NCBI GenBank assembly: GCA_949825045.1
Contig: OX463822.1
Location: 377,001-441,000, forward strand
Direction: 5' to 3'
DNA: 64,000 nucleotides
DNA from: Argyresthia goedartella
Lineage: Eukaryota > Arthropoda > Insecta > Lepidoptera > Argyresthiidae
Below the pieces are notes generated by a model. It did no database searches. It worked only from the letters and a program-made list of their open reading frames with translations, and was not told where the DNA came from. Numbering within the stretch: position 1 is the first letter of the stretch; each line of letters starts with the position of its first letter. Below are positions 40,901-54,200 of the stretch, one piece after another. Made by a program: the position numbers and the translations under genes.

Positions 40901-43900
40901 ATTCAAGTTGCATTTTTAAATTAAATGTAAATTTCGCTGGAGTTCTAATGTGTAAGTTGAGTCGGTATATATGATTTGGCTCAGCCCAGGACGTGCTGCG
41001 GCTAGTGGAATTCATAGTTCGGTATTTATCGAACTATGCACTTCGCTATGGTGTGGGTTAGAACTCCTAAAACAAAAATGCTTGCGTTTCGATAACATCC
41101 AGCTCAAATTGCGCAGAGTTGAAGGTTTCAAAACGTTACGGACCTTTTGAGGTAACCGCTAGTTCAGAACCCATTTCGGAACTCAAATCGCAATTGTGTA
41201 AACCGGTCTTTTCGGATCGTTATTGCCGTGAACCAAATATATAATTGGAACCACCACAAGCCGCTACTAGCGAGCACATGAAATATCATTGAGTACTCAC
41301 GTCGTAAAACTACGACGGATATCTATACGATATCACAAACAAATATTATAAACTGTGGTCGATCACTAAAACTAAAACTAAAACAAAAGATGTTCCAATG
41401 CGCTCATATATACAAAAACCAGATGGTGCCATCACATAAAATATAACAACGATCGTTCTGGCGCAATACACCGCTGACTGATGCGAATTACCGGCTCGCG
41501 GACATATATGCTTTCTCTGTCTAACTAGAAACTGTAACTTCCTGAACCAAACTTCGTTCGACTATTGTACGCCTAACGGATTTCTCGACGAACGAGAAAT
41601 TCAGACTTATCATTCTTACTTACAAAACTTACAGCCGAATCGGGTCCTCTCATTTTGGGATAGATAGAATAGACGATCATAGCTACTGATAGCGGCGGCT
41701 ACGACCTTAGCCTGGTGCCGGTACAACATACCTCAAATTTCGAATTAGGAGCGTGAACCAAAAAACAGTTATGGGTAGTACAACTAAATATTCATAGGTT
41801 TTCTGTAAATTTCTTCATTTAAAAAAATGGAGTTTACGCAAAAAGACCATAGAGTCGCTGTAGTTGCAATGCAACGCTGCTGAAAAAATAACATTGAGGT
41901 ACGGTTATCGTACTATCAAATGATTCAGGGAAGATTCGAGATTAGAAGATAAGCAGAGGAGCGGTCGTCCTTGCACTGTCCGGACTAGCAGCAGTGATCA
42001 AAGCAAAAAAGGCGCGAACACAAAGAAAACCCGTTCGGAAGCAAAAACTGTTGGCTCTCCAGATGAGGTTAAGTAGAACTACAGTGGAAAAGGTATTGAA
42101 TGAAGACCTTGGACTAAGAGAAATCCTTTTTTCGGACATTTTTTTTTATTTCGAGGAAAGCTTTAACAAATAGAATAATATAGTGTATGCGCATAACAGT
42201 AAAGAAACAAGCAGTCGTATCCCACGTGTTCAGCGTGCGGTCACCATCCTTCGTCATTCATGGTTTGGCTTGGGGTTTCCTATTCGGGCCCAACTGAGGT
42301 GTATTGTTGTGAAAAAGGAGTTAAAACAAGTGCACTCATATACCAAAACAAAGTCCTAACAAACCTCGTGGAACCTCTTTCACAGACAATGTTCAAAAAC
42401 AGACTGTGGATATTCCAGCAAGACTCTGCACAAGCTCATATGGCAAAAAGCACTGAAATTTGGCTCTCCTCCCGTGGAATCGACTTTATCAGACACGAAG
42501 ACTGGCCCTCCTCGAGAACAGCAGATATGGTAGTACTAAGAGGAGAAGGTCTGCGCTTAACCTCATTGCAAATTGGAGTCTCTCAAAGCATCCCTGATTA
42601 AAGCAGTCGCCAATATTGACATGGATGTCGTGCGTGCGTCTATCGATGACTGGCCGCGCAGATTAAAGGCTTGTATCGAAAATAGGGGAGGTTATTTTGA
42701 TTAGTTTAAATGCCATTTAAATCTGTGTTTTGTAACCTTTCGTTTGATATATTACAGATATTTTTGTGTCATTTATTGTATGTGGCAAAATTAATGGCCC
42801 GACCTAGTAGTTTAATAATTTATCACGGATAAATGAACCTGTGATAGTTATTCTTACACTTTTTTAAACATAAACGGTCATATCACAAACGCGGTCATAT
42901 CACTATGTGTCGGCTAAGTCTCGACGCTTACGTAGTAAGCGGTGACAATTACTGCATTAAATCAGAGTCTTATAATATTGGATACATAAAGACTGAATAA
43001 AGACTATATAAAGACAATAATAAAACACCATTAATTTTCTTGTAACATTTTTTATTAAACTTCATTTTGATGTTAACGTTTGTGTCGGGTATAGCTGACG
43101 TGGCGCCAGTGGCACGACTTTCAGTTGTCGGTCAGACCCGACTGGGGCGGTAAAAAGATTGAAGGTTAAAGGTCAAAAGTGCTACAATATTTTTTAAAGA
43201 GTTATGAATTGGTTTTCGAGGCTGTCCAGAGTAACCGGCGGAGTTATATACAGGTGTAACATTATTGTAGGTGTAGTCATATTTAAGGTTACTTTGAAAT
43301 CGATTTAATCATTGCAAATTTATTTTTTACTTCCCCTTACAAACGAACTGATCGCCCGCCCGGCCGAAAGCGTATGTAGAAGTCAAAAATAAAGTTGCTC
43401 CGATCAAGTCGGTTTCACAGCGAAAGTTGTTCAGAATTACGTCTCTAACAACCGCTTAAAATATGACTATACCTTTCGATGACACCCTGTGTAGGCAACT
43501 ATGTTGACTCTGTTTCTGGTTCACACAACACGGGTACGCTAGTGTGGGGCCAGCAGCAATGTATGTGCTGGTATATAAATGTTCATGTTTATGTTGCACC
43601 CACTTATATAATAGCCAGTTATTAAAGCCTAATTTTTTACTATTGAGCCAGGAAACGTGAAAACCAGAGACAATCTCGCCTCCATACCTCAGTGACTCGT
43701 TGGGTCTGCTGAGTTCATAATTAATTATTTCACATATGAATATTTGGGGTTGCTTGTTGAGATTGGCACCGGACCTTGAGGGTGCTTGAGAGTGTAGTGT
43801 TGATGAGGAGCAGTGCAAGCAGCAGTGTGTCGCAGGGTGGAGGCACAGTCGCGCTACAAGGAGTCGCTGCGCGCCTACGTAGCGTCGTCGTTCGGCCGGC

Positions 43901-45166
43901 CGCTCGACAAACTCAACCAGTTCTTCGACGGCGTGTCGGAGGCCGTCGCCGCCGGCACCAAGGAGAACGAGGTCGCTTACAGGTGACCCTGCACTTCTAT
44001 CTATCCTACCCACTATTGGATGATATCTATACTATTGTTACTTGACCCATACACTTATCGAATTCCTGTCGACTCTAGGGACCAATGACAAGGGAGTTAA
44101 ATTTGCTTAGATCCTGACATTTTTGCTTTCAATATTTCAGTACGGTATACCATGCGCATTTGCACACTGCAATCGTTGTATACTCCCTGGTTTACATTGT
44201 AAGCACGCAAATAGCCCGCATTCTCCCACGTTCATTATAAACCGGCCAAAGCGCGCTTACGTCATCCATCCGTCAACTGTCATATGTCATGTCAACCTCC
44301 AACAATAGAAATTGTTTATCCTCTACTTTACAGTATTTTACCACCTCTCGCGCTACGTTACAATTAAAGTAATAGATATTCCGAGAATAATTCTCAATCC
44401 AATTAAAATTTCGCAACAGATACTAAATGTCAATTTGACATCTCCACGCACTCTGCACTACCTCTTTCTCGTAGGAGCCGTGCGCGCGCTACCATGACGT
44501 CACTCATGAGGTCACAACGTTCACTCTGGTGAATTGTATGCGCATTATGAACCGACCTACAACGCGCTCACAACGCAAATAGCGCTCGTAAGCGCATCGT
44601 AAACCGCACCGTTAGTATCATGTCTTACAGACAAGTTCTAAGATCACCAGTACTTATTGTATTCATAACTAGTTGACTCGGTGAACTTCGTACTACCTAC
44701 ATTTGATTGTAAAATATGGCATATGGTACAATACCCTTCTAAGTCGCGTCGGCGAAAAATGACTAGTAAAATAGGTACCTAGTTTACACCTAGAAGTATT
44801 TTGTATTTAGATCTAAGTACGCTAAGGTAAAACTTTTTGGTGGACAATCAACAAAGAGGTTGAATGAATTACCTAAACTCTGATGTTTTATTCCGTAAAA
44901 TTCTGACAGCTATCATTTTTTGACATGTCAGAGATTACAAACCTTTTTGGCCGGGCAAATTTTTCAATTTCAATACGAGTCTGAACATCTGAGTTTTATT
45001 TGTTAGTGAATGTATAATTTTTTTAAGTGCGGCGCTCGTAATTAAAAGGGAATTTACGGCGAGTGATAATTACGTCCCTTTTCATCACAAACAGTAAAAA
45101 ACTACAAGTAAAGAAAACATATTTTTATTAAAATCTCTAATCATCATTAATACTAATATCACTTTC

Positions 45167-45211
<45 letters not shown>

Positions 45212-48200
45212 GCTGACATGAATTATTAAAAATGTCTGCGACTGTATCAATCAAGTTGTCGAGGATGACGATTTGATTGATACACCACGAGGACGCTTCT
45301 TTCTGGGAGACAGAAAGCACTGTCTCTTGTGCTCTGTCAGATGGGGCTGCTTCCCGGGAAGGGCCAGGCTGTGGCTCCATAACGTTTATAAAAATCAACG
45401 AACAATCACAACACGAAAAGTCAACAAGAAAAAACTTAACAGAATAACAGAAACTTAACTAATTTTACAAGATAACAACAAATAGCAGCAAACACCGAGA
45501 ACACATGAGCACATTTATCTTGGTATATATATCTTTGCTGAAATCTACCAATATAATTTGTTCGCCATATACTTCGTAGCGTAGGTAGAATCACGTTCCA
45601 AATGTTAAATAATTCTGCATCCATCTGACAAAGCAGGTCTTTTGAGTGCACACTTTAAAATTATTCGCTGAGGGGCTGTGAAGTGTTAAGTGTTAAGTGA
45701 CAGCTAAACGTCGATAGCCACAAAACAAATATTACTCTCACGTCAACGGTAGTACCTAGTTTACGTTTGTATCAAGTATCGGGTTTCGATTTTGTGCTTA
45801 TAATTGCGATATAAAACCACAAAATGTATTCGCTGATGATGACTGTGCGGGAACTTCAAACTGAGCTTGGAAGGAGAAATGCATCAGTAGCTGGAAAAAA
45901 GCTCATCTGATAAAAAGGTAAACATGGTAAGAATTCGAGGTAATGTTTCGTATTTTCCTCAAATTGATTAAATTCATTTACAACAATGTGGTTTCTGTTT
46001 AAGATTGGAGGCGACTCGTAAAAAAATAGAATATACTTCTATTTGCCTCACTTCGCTGATTACTGATTAGTAATCACTTACACTTAACACTGGCTGTTCA
46101 GACGTTGCTAGCATTTTACACTTCACAGCCACACTTTACACCTGCACTTTATACTAATCTAAATGAATAAAATAATAATTGTCCTCATAAAGAACCTTAT
46201 GATCTCTGCAATGTCAGAATTCTACGGAATAAAAAATCAGAGTTTAATAATTAATCTACGACAAAGAGTTTGAATTCTCTGTGAGTACCAACGCCATCTA
46301 GCGAGATTTTAGCTGTTTCTCTACTTGTAATTTATACCAAAAAACTGACTTATCTACAAATAAACCATTTGATTAACAAAGCAAGCAACACCAAGAAAAT
46401 AAAAATCCTCTCAAAACAAGCTAATGTTTCTTACACAGTTCACAACAAATATCTGGCTTTTTGAACACAAATTTCGTTTTCAATCCAAAAAGGACGCCCT
46501 GCTAAAGCATGACCTGCCTTAATCATACAAAGAAAAGTTTGAGGCTTTAATTAGATTTAATTGGGAAATATTAAAAATACTGATTTTCTCAGCAAATATC
46601 AGGGCGAAGTGGTGTGGCAGCTTAGGTGAAGGGTAAAGGGGGTGAGCGAAGCGAATTATCCTTCGTGTTAGGTTGAACATGCAAGAGAAAAAGAAACATA
46701 AATGTAGACCAATAAACATGTCTGCCTAACTACGTCTTTCGACTCTATTCACCACCAACATCAGTAGCAGTTTCCATCATATTACATGGCGACCTTTCCA
46801 GGCCAGCCTTTTTAGTGCCTTTCACGAGGTAGTGCTGTGCCAAATGGCAATTACGTGAAGAAAGAATAAAATAAAAACGTTTTACATCAAAATTACGAAG
46901 ACCACCTGCTTGAATAATTGCACATTATTACACGTGCCCAATAACGTCGGTGACCTGAATGCAGCCAGAAGAAGATGGCCAGGAGAGAAGGAAGATCAAA
47001 CTTATAGAAGAGAGAAGATAATGACAGAAGATGCTCAAAATGTCAATAGAGCGAAGAAGTTGCTGCTGGGTGCCGGGCGTTTTCTCAAGCCTTTAATGTG
47101 GAATGCAGGCTGCTGGGTGTAAATTTGAACGGGAACAATTGAGTAGCAGCTGGGAGAAGTACGAGTTCCAGGACATGCCGGCTCCGGCACGAGCTGCAAC
47201 CTACGTTGAGAACCACGCGACGATGGCGTGCGCCATGCGTGACATACTTCGGCGTAAATTTTCTACGTTCCTACTGTCAGTCCATTTAATTAATTTATCA
47301 GGTAGATGTTGTCTAAATTGTTTTACTGTTGAAAGGTAGATGTTGTCTAAATTGTTTTACTGTTGAATTTTTTTATGATCAAGTAATTGAAGAAATTATT
47401 ATCATTATATTTATTAAATTTTATTCAAATAGCGATATTTTGCTCGCGCTACGCAGGTCAATTTTATTATTGCAATGAGGATATTCTTCGCCAAACAAAA
47501 TGACAATCGAATTATGTTAAAATGGATAATTATAAATGGATAATATATGGATAATTTTGCGAGAATCATTTCTAGTAGCCTAACAATCTATGATATCAAT
47601 GGCGTATTATTTTTTTCCCAATAATCAATTTAAGATATTGGATTTATAATTTCCACAGTTATGACATGATTCAAACAAACATATAATATATGAAAATAAT
47701 ATATATTATATATTTTTTTACTTTAATATCTCATAGATGTGCAAATGCCACCTATTATGGGAAAACGGCATTACAATTTTGTAGAGAAGCAGAATGAATT
47801 TCAGTAAGTACAGATTTCAAATTACATTATCTAGGTCACATAAGTTGGTTACTAAGAGGCAGTATGTATGTATGAACAAGCTCGAACTAGTAAATTTATT
47901 TTCGAAAATATAATGTATGTACGCAGGAACCTTACAACATTTACCAAACTTAGCGAGAGCTGCAATGTTAACCTAAGAAATAATCACAGACTTTGTGCGC
48001 CCCGATTTAGACTTGCGAAGGTTAGCAATTCTTTCAAGGGTCAGTGCATTCTCTACTACAACAAGATACCTCTGGAGATCTTGAAATTGCCATTTGAGCA
48101 ATTTAAAAACCATGTTAAAGCGACTTAGTCAAAAAACGGATATTACAATGTTCAAGATTACTTAAATGACAAGACTGTATGGGGTTAATCTAGTTCAACA

Positions 48201-51200
48201 CAGACCTCGCTGTTAATAATTTTGTAATTATTTATTATTGCCTGCTTGTTAAATAAAAAAAAACATAATTGTATTAGTTGAGCACAACCTATTTTTAAAA
48301 GAGATCTAAAAATCAATCTGTGGGAGTTTCTACGCCCTTCTTCTCCCACAGTGGTCTAATGTAGATAAGAGGCAAAAAATGACGTTAAATATCTACAGTA
48401 ATAAAGTAAAAAAAAAAACAAGTAAGGGTAATAGGTATATTACTGTGTTTGATGACCATTGTAAGATGGTTTTAATTTGTAAAAGGCTTAACGATACGAC
48501 ACTACAATGAGGTATGTTATTAAAATGATCGAAAGTAAATAAAAAAAAGGATTATTATAAATTTAATGAACGAATAGAAATTGAATTTTTAATAATTCAA
48601 AATTGTTTTTTATGTATGTGCTTTACTTCCCCAAATATAGTGTAAAATAATTCAGATTAATTTGTAAAAGGTTGACGTCATTAACTATAATATTTTTAAA
48701 TTATTATTAGTTGACGTAAGATAATATTAATATCATATATGATTAAAAGTAGGTATTTACTTAAAAAAGAGAAGAAGGTTCTTTGTGTGAAAGTTGACAG
48801 AATATTGTTTGACAAAAGTGATGATGAATGATAGAATAGATTTATGAAGGCCACGAGAATCGATATAGCAAGTGATATTTCATTTTAATGAATAAAAAGA
48901 AGTATCATGAAAAGGTGATGATTTGTGTGATTATACCTACCTATATAAGTACGCAAAGGCTACGTAAAAGTTTAATTTTGTTATTTTTCTTCATTTAAGT
49001 AATTGAAAAAAACATATATTCAAAGTAAATTTTAGAAGTCATAATTTATCATAAAGTATAACTAATGGGGTATTATTGAAAAATATTCAGTTCCAGTTAT
49101 AACCAAAGGTGTAGAATTCAAACCATGATGCGTGTAACGTGATGCAATACAATACAGATAACAACAGAAAACCAAATTAGGAGACCACCTAGAAATTGTT
49201 TAGAAGTTGCCAAATTCGGAGCTTATCTTAGGATTCAATACGAAAATAATAAATCAGATTGGAGCGATTGGATTCCATATTGTTGTTTTTCATATAACAC
49301 AACGGTTCATACTGAGACAAAATACACTCCATATGAATTAGTTTTCGGAAATATTTGTAATTTGCCAAACAACTTGCAAACAACAACTGTAGATCCATTG
49401 TACAATCCCGACTCTTATCCTCTAGAACTAAAATACATAGTCAGGTCATAAGTTCTGTCACATGTGCAATATGAAATAATTTAGACATGTTTATTATCTA
49501 TGTAAACATTTATATAGCAAAATGAACTTAATAAAACATAGATTCTTATGGTAATAAAGTTTATTCAAAATGACCCCCGCGATTTTGAATACAGGCCTTT
49601 ATTCTGCGCGGCCAGTCGTCTATCGCAGCACGCACGAGGTCCATGTCAATATCGGCGGCTGCCTTAATCAAGGATGCCTTGAGTGACTCCAAATCAGGAT
49701 GAGGCTTTGAGCAGGCCTTTTCCTCCAAGTGTTGCCATATCTTGTAATCTAACAGACTCAAATCTGGACTGGAGGAGGGCCAGTCTTCGTGCCGGATGAA
49801 GTCGATTTCACGCGCCGCCAGCCAGTCTGTGTGCTTTTCGCTCTATGAGCTGGCGCAGAATCTTGTTGGAATACCCAGTGCCTGTTATTAAACATGGTAT
49901 GAGAAACAGGTTCCACAAGGTTCTTGAGGACTGTATTTTGATACACAACTGCATTCGTTTTTACGCCTTTCTCACAAAAATTTACCTCAGTTAAGCCCCA
50001 ATAAGAGACTCCCAACCAAACCATGAGCGAGGATGGAAAATGACCTCGTTGGACACGCGGAATACGGTTGCTCGCTTCTTCACTGCTGTGTGCGTACACC
50101 TTATCATTTTGTTTGTTGTAGCTCTCTTCCACGGTGAAAATTTTTTCATCCGAAAAAAGAATTTCCCGATGCTTTTTTCCCGCGTACCGCTTCAACAAAG
50201 CGCGGCATCTTTTCAGTCTCAGGTCCACTAAACGAGCGTCCAAACGATGTCCTGATTTTCTTCGATATGCCCTAAGCCCTAAGTCTTCTTTTAACACCCT
50301 TTCCACCGTGGTCCTGCTTAACCCCATCTGAAGGGCTAACAGTTTCTGCTTACGTATGGGATTTCTTTGAATTCGCGCCTTCACAGCTTTTATCACTGCT
50401 GGAGTCCTAACAGAGCGAGGGCGACCACTTCTTGACCTGTCATCTATACTAGAGTCTTCATTGTATTGTTTTATGGTACGATAAACGAATCTTTTGGTTA
50501 TATTCAAATTTTTCAGTAAGATGAAAATCTGAATTGGCGCGTAACCGCAACGATGCAACGCAATAACTGCGACACGGTCTTCTTTAAGTGTCCACTCCAT
50601 ATTTAAAAATGAGGAAAATTCTAAAAAGTACACATTTTTATTTTCATGGAAAATTCTAAATTCGAATTCAATAAACTTTTTTGTGGCCAGCGTTCTAAAT
50701 TCAAAAGTTTTTATTGTGTGACAGAACTTATGACCTGACTGTGTATAGACTTGAAAGAGCACAAGAAGATGCTAGAAGAAATTAGTTAAATAGGAAAGAA
50801 TTAAGAAAGCTAAATTTTGGCAAAAATGCTAATCCAGTAAAATATAATAGAGGAGATTTAGTTTTATTAAAAAATCAAGTTGGCAATAAGTTGGATAAAA
50901 TATATTTAGGACCTTATAAAGTTATTGAAGATTTGACCCCAAATGTAAAATTTATAGAGATGGTAAAAATTATGTAACAGATAAAAATAGCACTAAATTG
51001 TTTGAATAGGAAGTTTTACAGATGAGAAATGTATTATTTAAGTTAGATTAAAATGATTGTTTTAAGTTAATATTAGAATGAAATAATTAAGTGGTATAAT
51101 TAAGATTTAGTATTATTTGCCTTATTTTGTATTTAAAAAATATGTGACTAGTTAGTTCCACATTTTTTCAAAGGAACCCCGGGAATGAAAGGACTTAAAA

Positions 51201-54200
51201 GGGGAGATGAAGTGTAGAAATAACTTATTATTCATTTAATTGTAGCATGTCGCTACTGACTGCAACATTAGCGTAGAATAGCATAGTAGCACTAACTTAG
51301 ACATAAGTACTATGTACACTGAATTATTGTGTTCACTCTAACCTGGAATGTAGACCAATAAACTTGTCTACCTAACTACGTCTTTCGACTCTATTCACCA
51401 CCAACATCAGTAGCAGTTCCCATCATATTACAAATGTTTAAACATTTACATGTTCTCTTACGAGCATAAGAAACAAAAGTGTTTTTGTGGAACATTTAAG
51501 ATGTGCAAATAGGACATATTTGATTGTGCGATTAAATACTACCGAATTTAATTTTGTTTTTTATATTGCAATTGCAAAAAAATATGTTACAAATTCTTTT
51601 TTGTTATTATGTTTGCATTTAGGTGATTTTTTGATAGATTGATTAGATAATAATGAATAATTAAATTGTGTTTTCTTTATTAAAACTTATGGGCCCCAAA
51701 CAATAATAGGTGCTTAGTTCAAGTAAAGTTGGGTTTATGATTTTGTAGTTGGTTTACATTCAGATATCAGATAATCACTTAGTATAACGGTTTTAAATAA
51801 GTGGTTAAACAGTTTGCAAAATTTACTTTGTATTGTGGGTAAATTCTGAGGTGCAGTCAGTATTTTTTTTGCAGTTTTGATCAACAAATAGTGGATCATT
51901 TGTTTAGCGTTTAAATACATGCCTTTTATTTTTACTTGAACCTCCTCCGAACCGAGGACAATAAATGTAAATAGAAATTATCCAAACTGTTCAGGCTTTT
52001 TTAGAGATTGAGTAAGACTAACGTACAGCGATACGTTTTTATAAGTATATATATATATATTACCGAACACATTTGTGTTGCTTGGTTGCAGAGCCGCCTT
52101 TAGCAAGCAGGAGCTGAAACGAGTCTTGGCGCTCTATCCTAAAGAAGAAGGTGACTAAAAATTATTTATTTCGGGAAGTTGAGGCCGTTAAATTAAATTA
52201 CACAATAATTTAATTATGTTATGTAGCTCTTCTCGCAGGTTTCCCCTCTGTCAACAATTCATCTCTCCTATCCAATCATGGTTTACTGGAAGAAATATCT
52301 TGTAAGAGATAAGCTCGCCTTTGTGCATTATTTATGAGTTTTACATGTCTGTTATATGTAGTATAATTATGTAATTACAAACAGATTAAGCACCTCTACA
52401 AGAAGGTTCTAATAGTGTCGTTGTTTGCGTCAGTGTGCCGCTCGCTGCACGCGCTGCATCGCACCGTGGTGAAGCAGATGTCTCCGGGCAGCGCGCTGCT
52501 GCAGGTATGCCTTATCTGACACTATGTCGTTGTGTATGTTTGTGTGTCAGTGTGCCGCTCGCTGCACGCGCTGCATCGCACCGTGGTGAAGCAGATGTCT
52601 CCGGGCAGCGTGCTGCTGCAGGTATGCCTTATCTGACACTATGTCGTTGTGTGTGTGTGTGTGTGTCTGTCAGTGTGCCGCTCGCTGCACGCGCTGCATC
52701 GCACCGTGGTGAAGCAGATGTCTCCGGGCAGCGCGCTGCTGCAGGTATGCCTTATCTGACACTATGTCGTTGTGTGTGTGTGTGTGTGTCTGTCAGTGTG
52801 CCGCTCGCTGCACGCGCTGCATCGCACAGTGGTGAAGCAGATGTCTCCGGGCAGCGCGCTGCTGCAGGTATGCCTTATCTGACACTATGTCGTTGTGTGT
52901 GTATGTGTGTGTGTCAGTGTGCCGCTCGCTGCATGCGCTGTATCGCACCGTGGTGAAGCAGATGTCTCCGGGCAGCGCGCTGCTGCAGGTATGCCTTATC
53001 TGACACTATGTCGTTGTGTGTGTGCGTCAGGGTGCCTGTCGCTGCGTGCGCTGCATCGCACCGTGGTGAAGCAGATGTCTCCGGGCAGCGCGCTGCTGCA
53101 GGTATGCCTTATCTGACACTATGTCGTTGTGTGTGTGTGTGTGTGTGTCAGTGTGCCGCTCGCTGCACGCGCTGCATCGCACCGTGGTGAAGCAGATGTC
53201 TCCGGGCAGCGCGCTGCTGCAGGTATGCCTTATCTGACACTATGTCGTTGTGTGTGTATGTGTGTGTGTCAGTGTGCCGCTCGCTGCATGCGCTGTATCG
53301 CACCGTGGTGAAGCAGATGTCTCCGGGCAGCGCGCTGCTGCAGGTATGCCTTATCTGACACTATGTCGTTGTGTGTGTATGTGTGTGTGTCAGCGTGCCG
53401 CTCGCTGCATGCGCTGTATCGCACCGTGGTGAAGCAGATGTCTCCGGGCAGCGCGCTGTTGCAGGTATGCCTTATCTGACACTATGTCGTTGTGTGTGTG
53501 CGTTAGTGTGCCGCTCGCTGCATGCGCTGTATCGCACCGTAGTGAAGCAGATGTCTCCGGGCAGCGCGCTGCTGCAGGTATGCCTTATCTGACACTATGT
53601 CGTTGTGTGTATGTTCGTGTGCGAGTGTATGTGTGTGTCAGTGTGCCGCTCGCTGCATGCGCTGCATCGCACCGTGGTGAAGCAGATGTCTCCGGGCAGC
53701 GCGCTGCTGCAGGAGGTATGCCTTATCTGACACTATGTCGTTGTGTCTGTGTGTGTGTGTGTGTCAGTGTGCCGCTCGCTGCATGCGCTGCATTGCACCG
53801 TGGTGAAGCAGATGTCTCCGCCGTGGTGAAGCAGATGTCTCCGGACAGCGCGCTGCTGCAGGTATGCCTTATCTGACACTATGTCGTTGTGTGTGTGTGT
53901 GTGCTTCAGTGTGCCGGTCGCTGCACGCGCTGCTTCGCACCGTGGTGAAGCAGATGTCACCGGGCAGCGCGCTGCTGCAGGTATGCCTTATCTGACACTA
54001 TGTCGTTGTGTGTGTTTGTATCAGTGTGCCGGCTCGCTGCAATCGCTGCATTGCACCGTGGTGAAGCAGATGTCTCCCGGCAGCGCGCTGCTGCAGGTAT
54101 GCCTTATCTGACACTATGTCGTTGTGTGTGTGTGCGTCAGTGTGCCGGTTGCTACACGCGCTGCATCGTACCGTGGTGAAGCAGATGTCTCCGGGCAGCG

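Larger units (their letters stand above)
32129..41725 (+). mobile_element. LTR retrotransposon (Ty3/Gypsy type), 9.6 kb with 2.2-kb LTRs
   Basis: Two direct repeats of 2221 bp (32129-34349 and 39505-41725, TG...CA ends) flank gag (34564-35619) and pol (35619-39082). I saw only about three differences between the LTRs (near 32727, 33140 and 33770), so insertion was recent. The 3' LTR is preceded by a purine-rich tract 'gggaggggg'. No env gene is present. The right flank is the body of a mariner. I could not find a clean target-site duplication, and no standard TGG primer-binding site directly follows the 5' LTR. Confidence 0.92.
46698..51432 (+). mobile_element. Decayed Gypsy-type LTR element with nested insertions
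   Basis: The 3' LTR (51213-51432) is preceded by 'aaaaggggagatgaag'. The 5' LTR is truncated, matching only from 'atgtagaccaataaac' to 'catattaca' (46698-46786), and is followed by a primer-binding-like 'tggcgacctttccagg'. An integrase C-terminal remnant is split by a mariner (49436-50743). A LINE fragment sits at 47860-48412. A leader segment (46790-47340) is shared with the element at 60314-63708. Confidence 0.75.
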
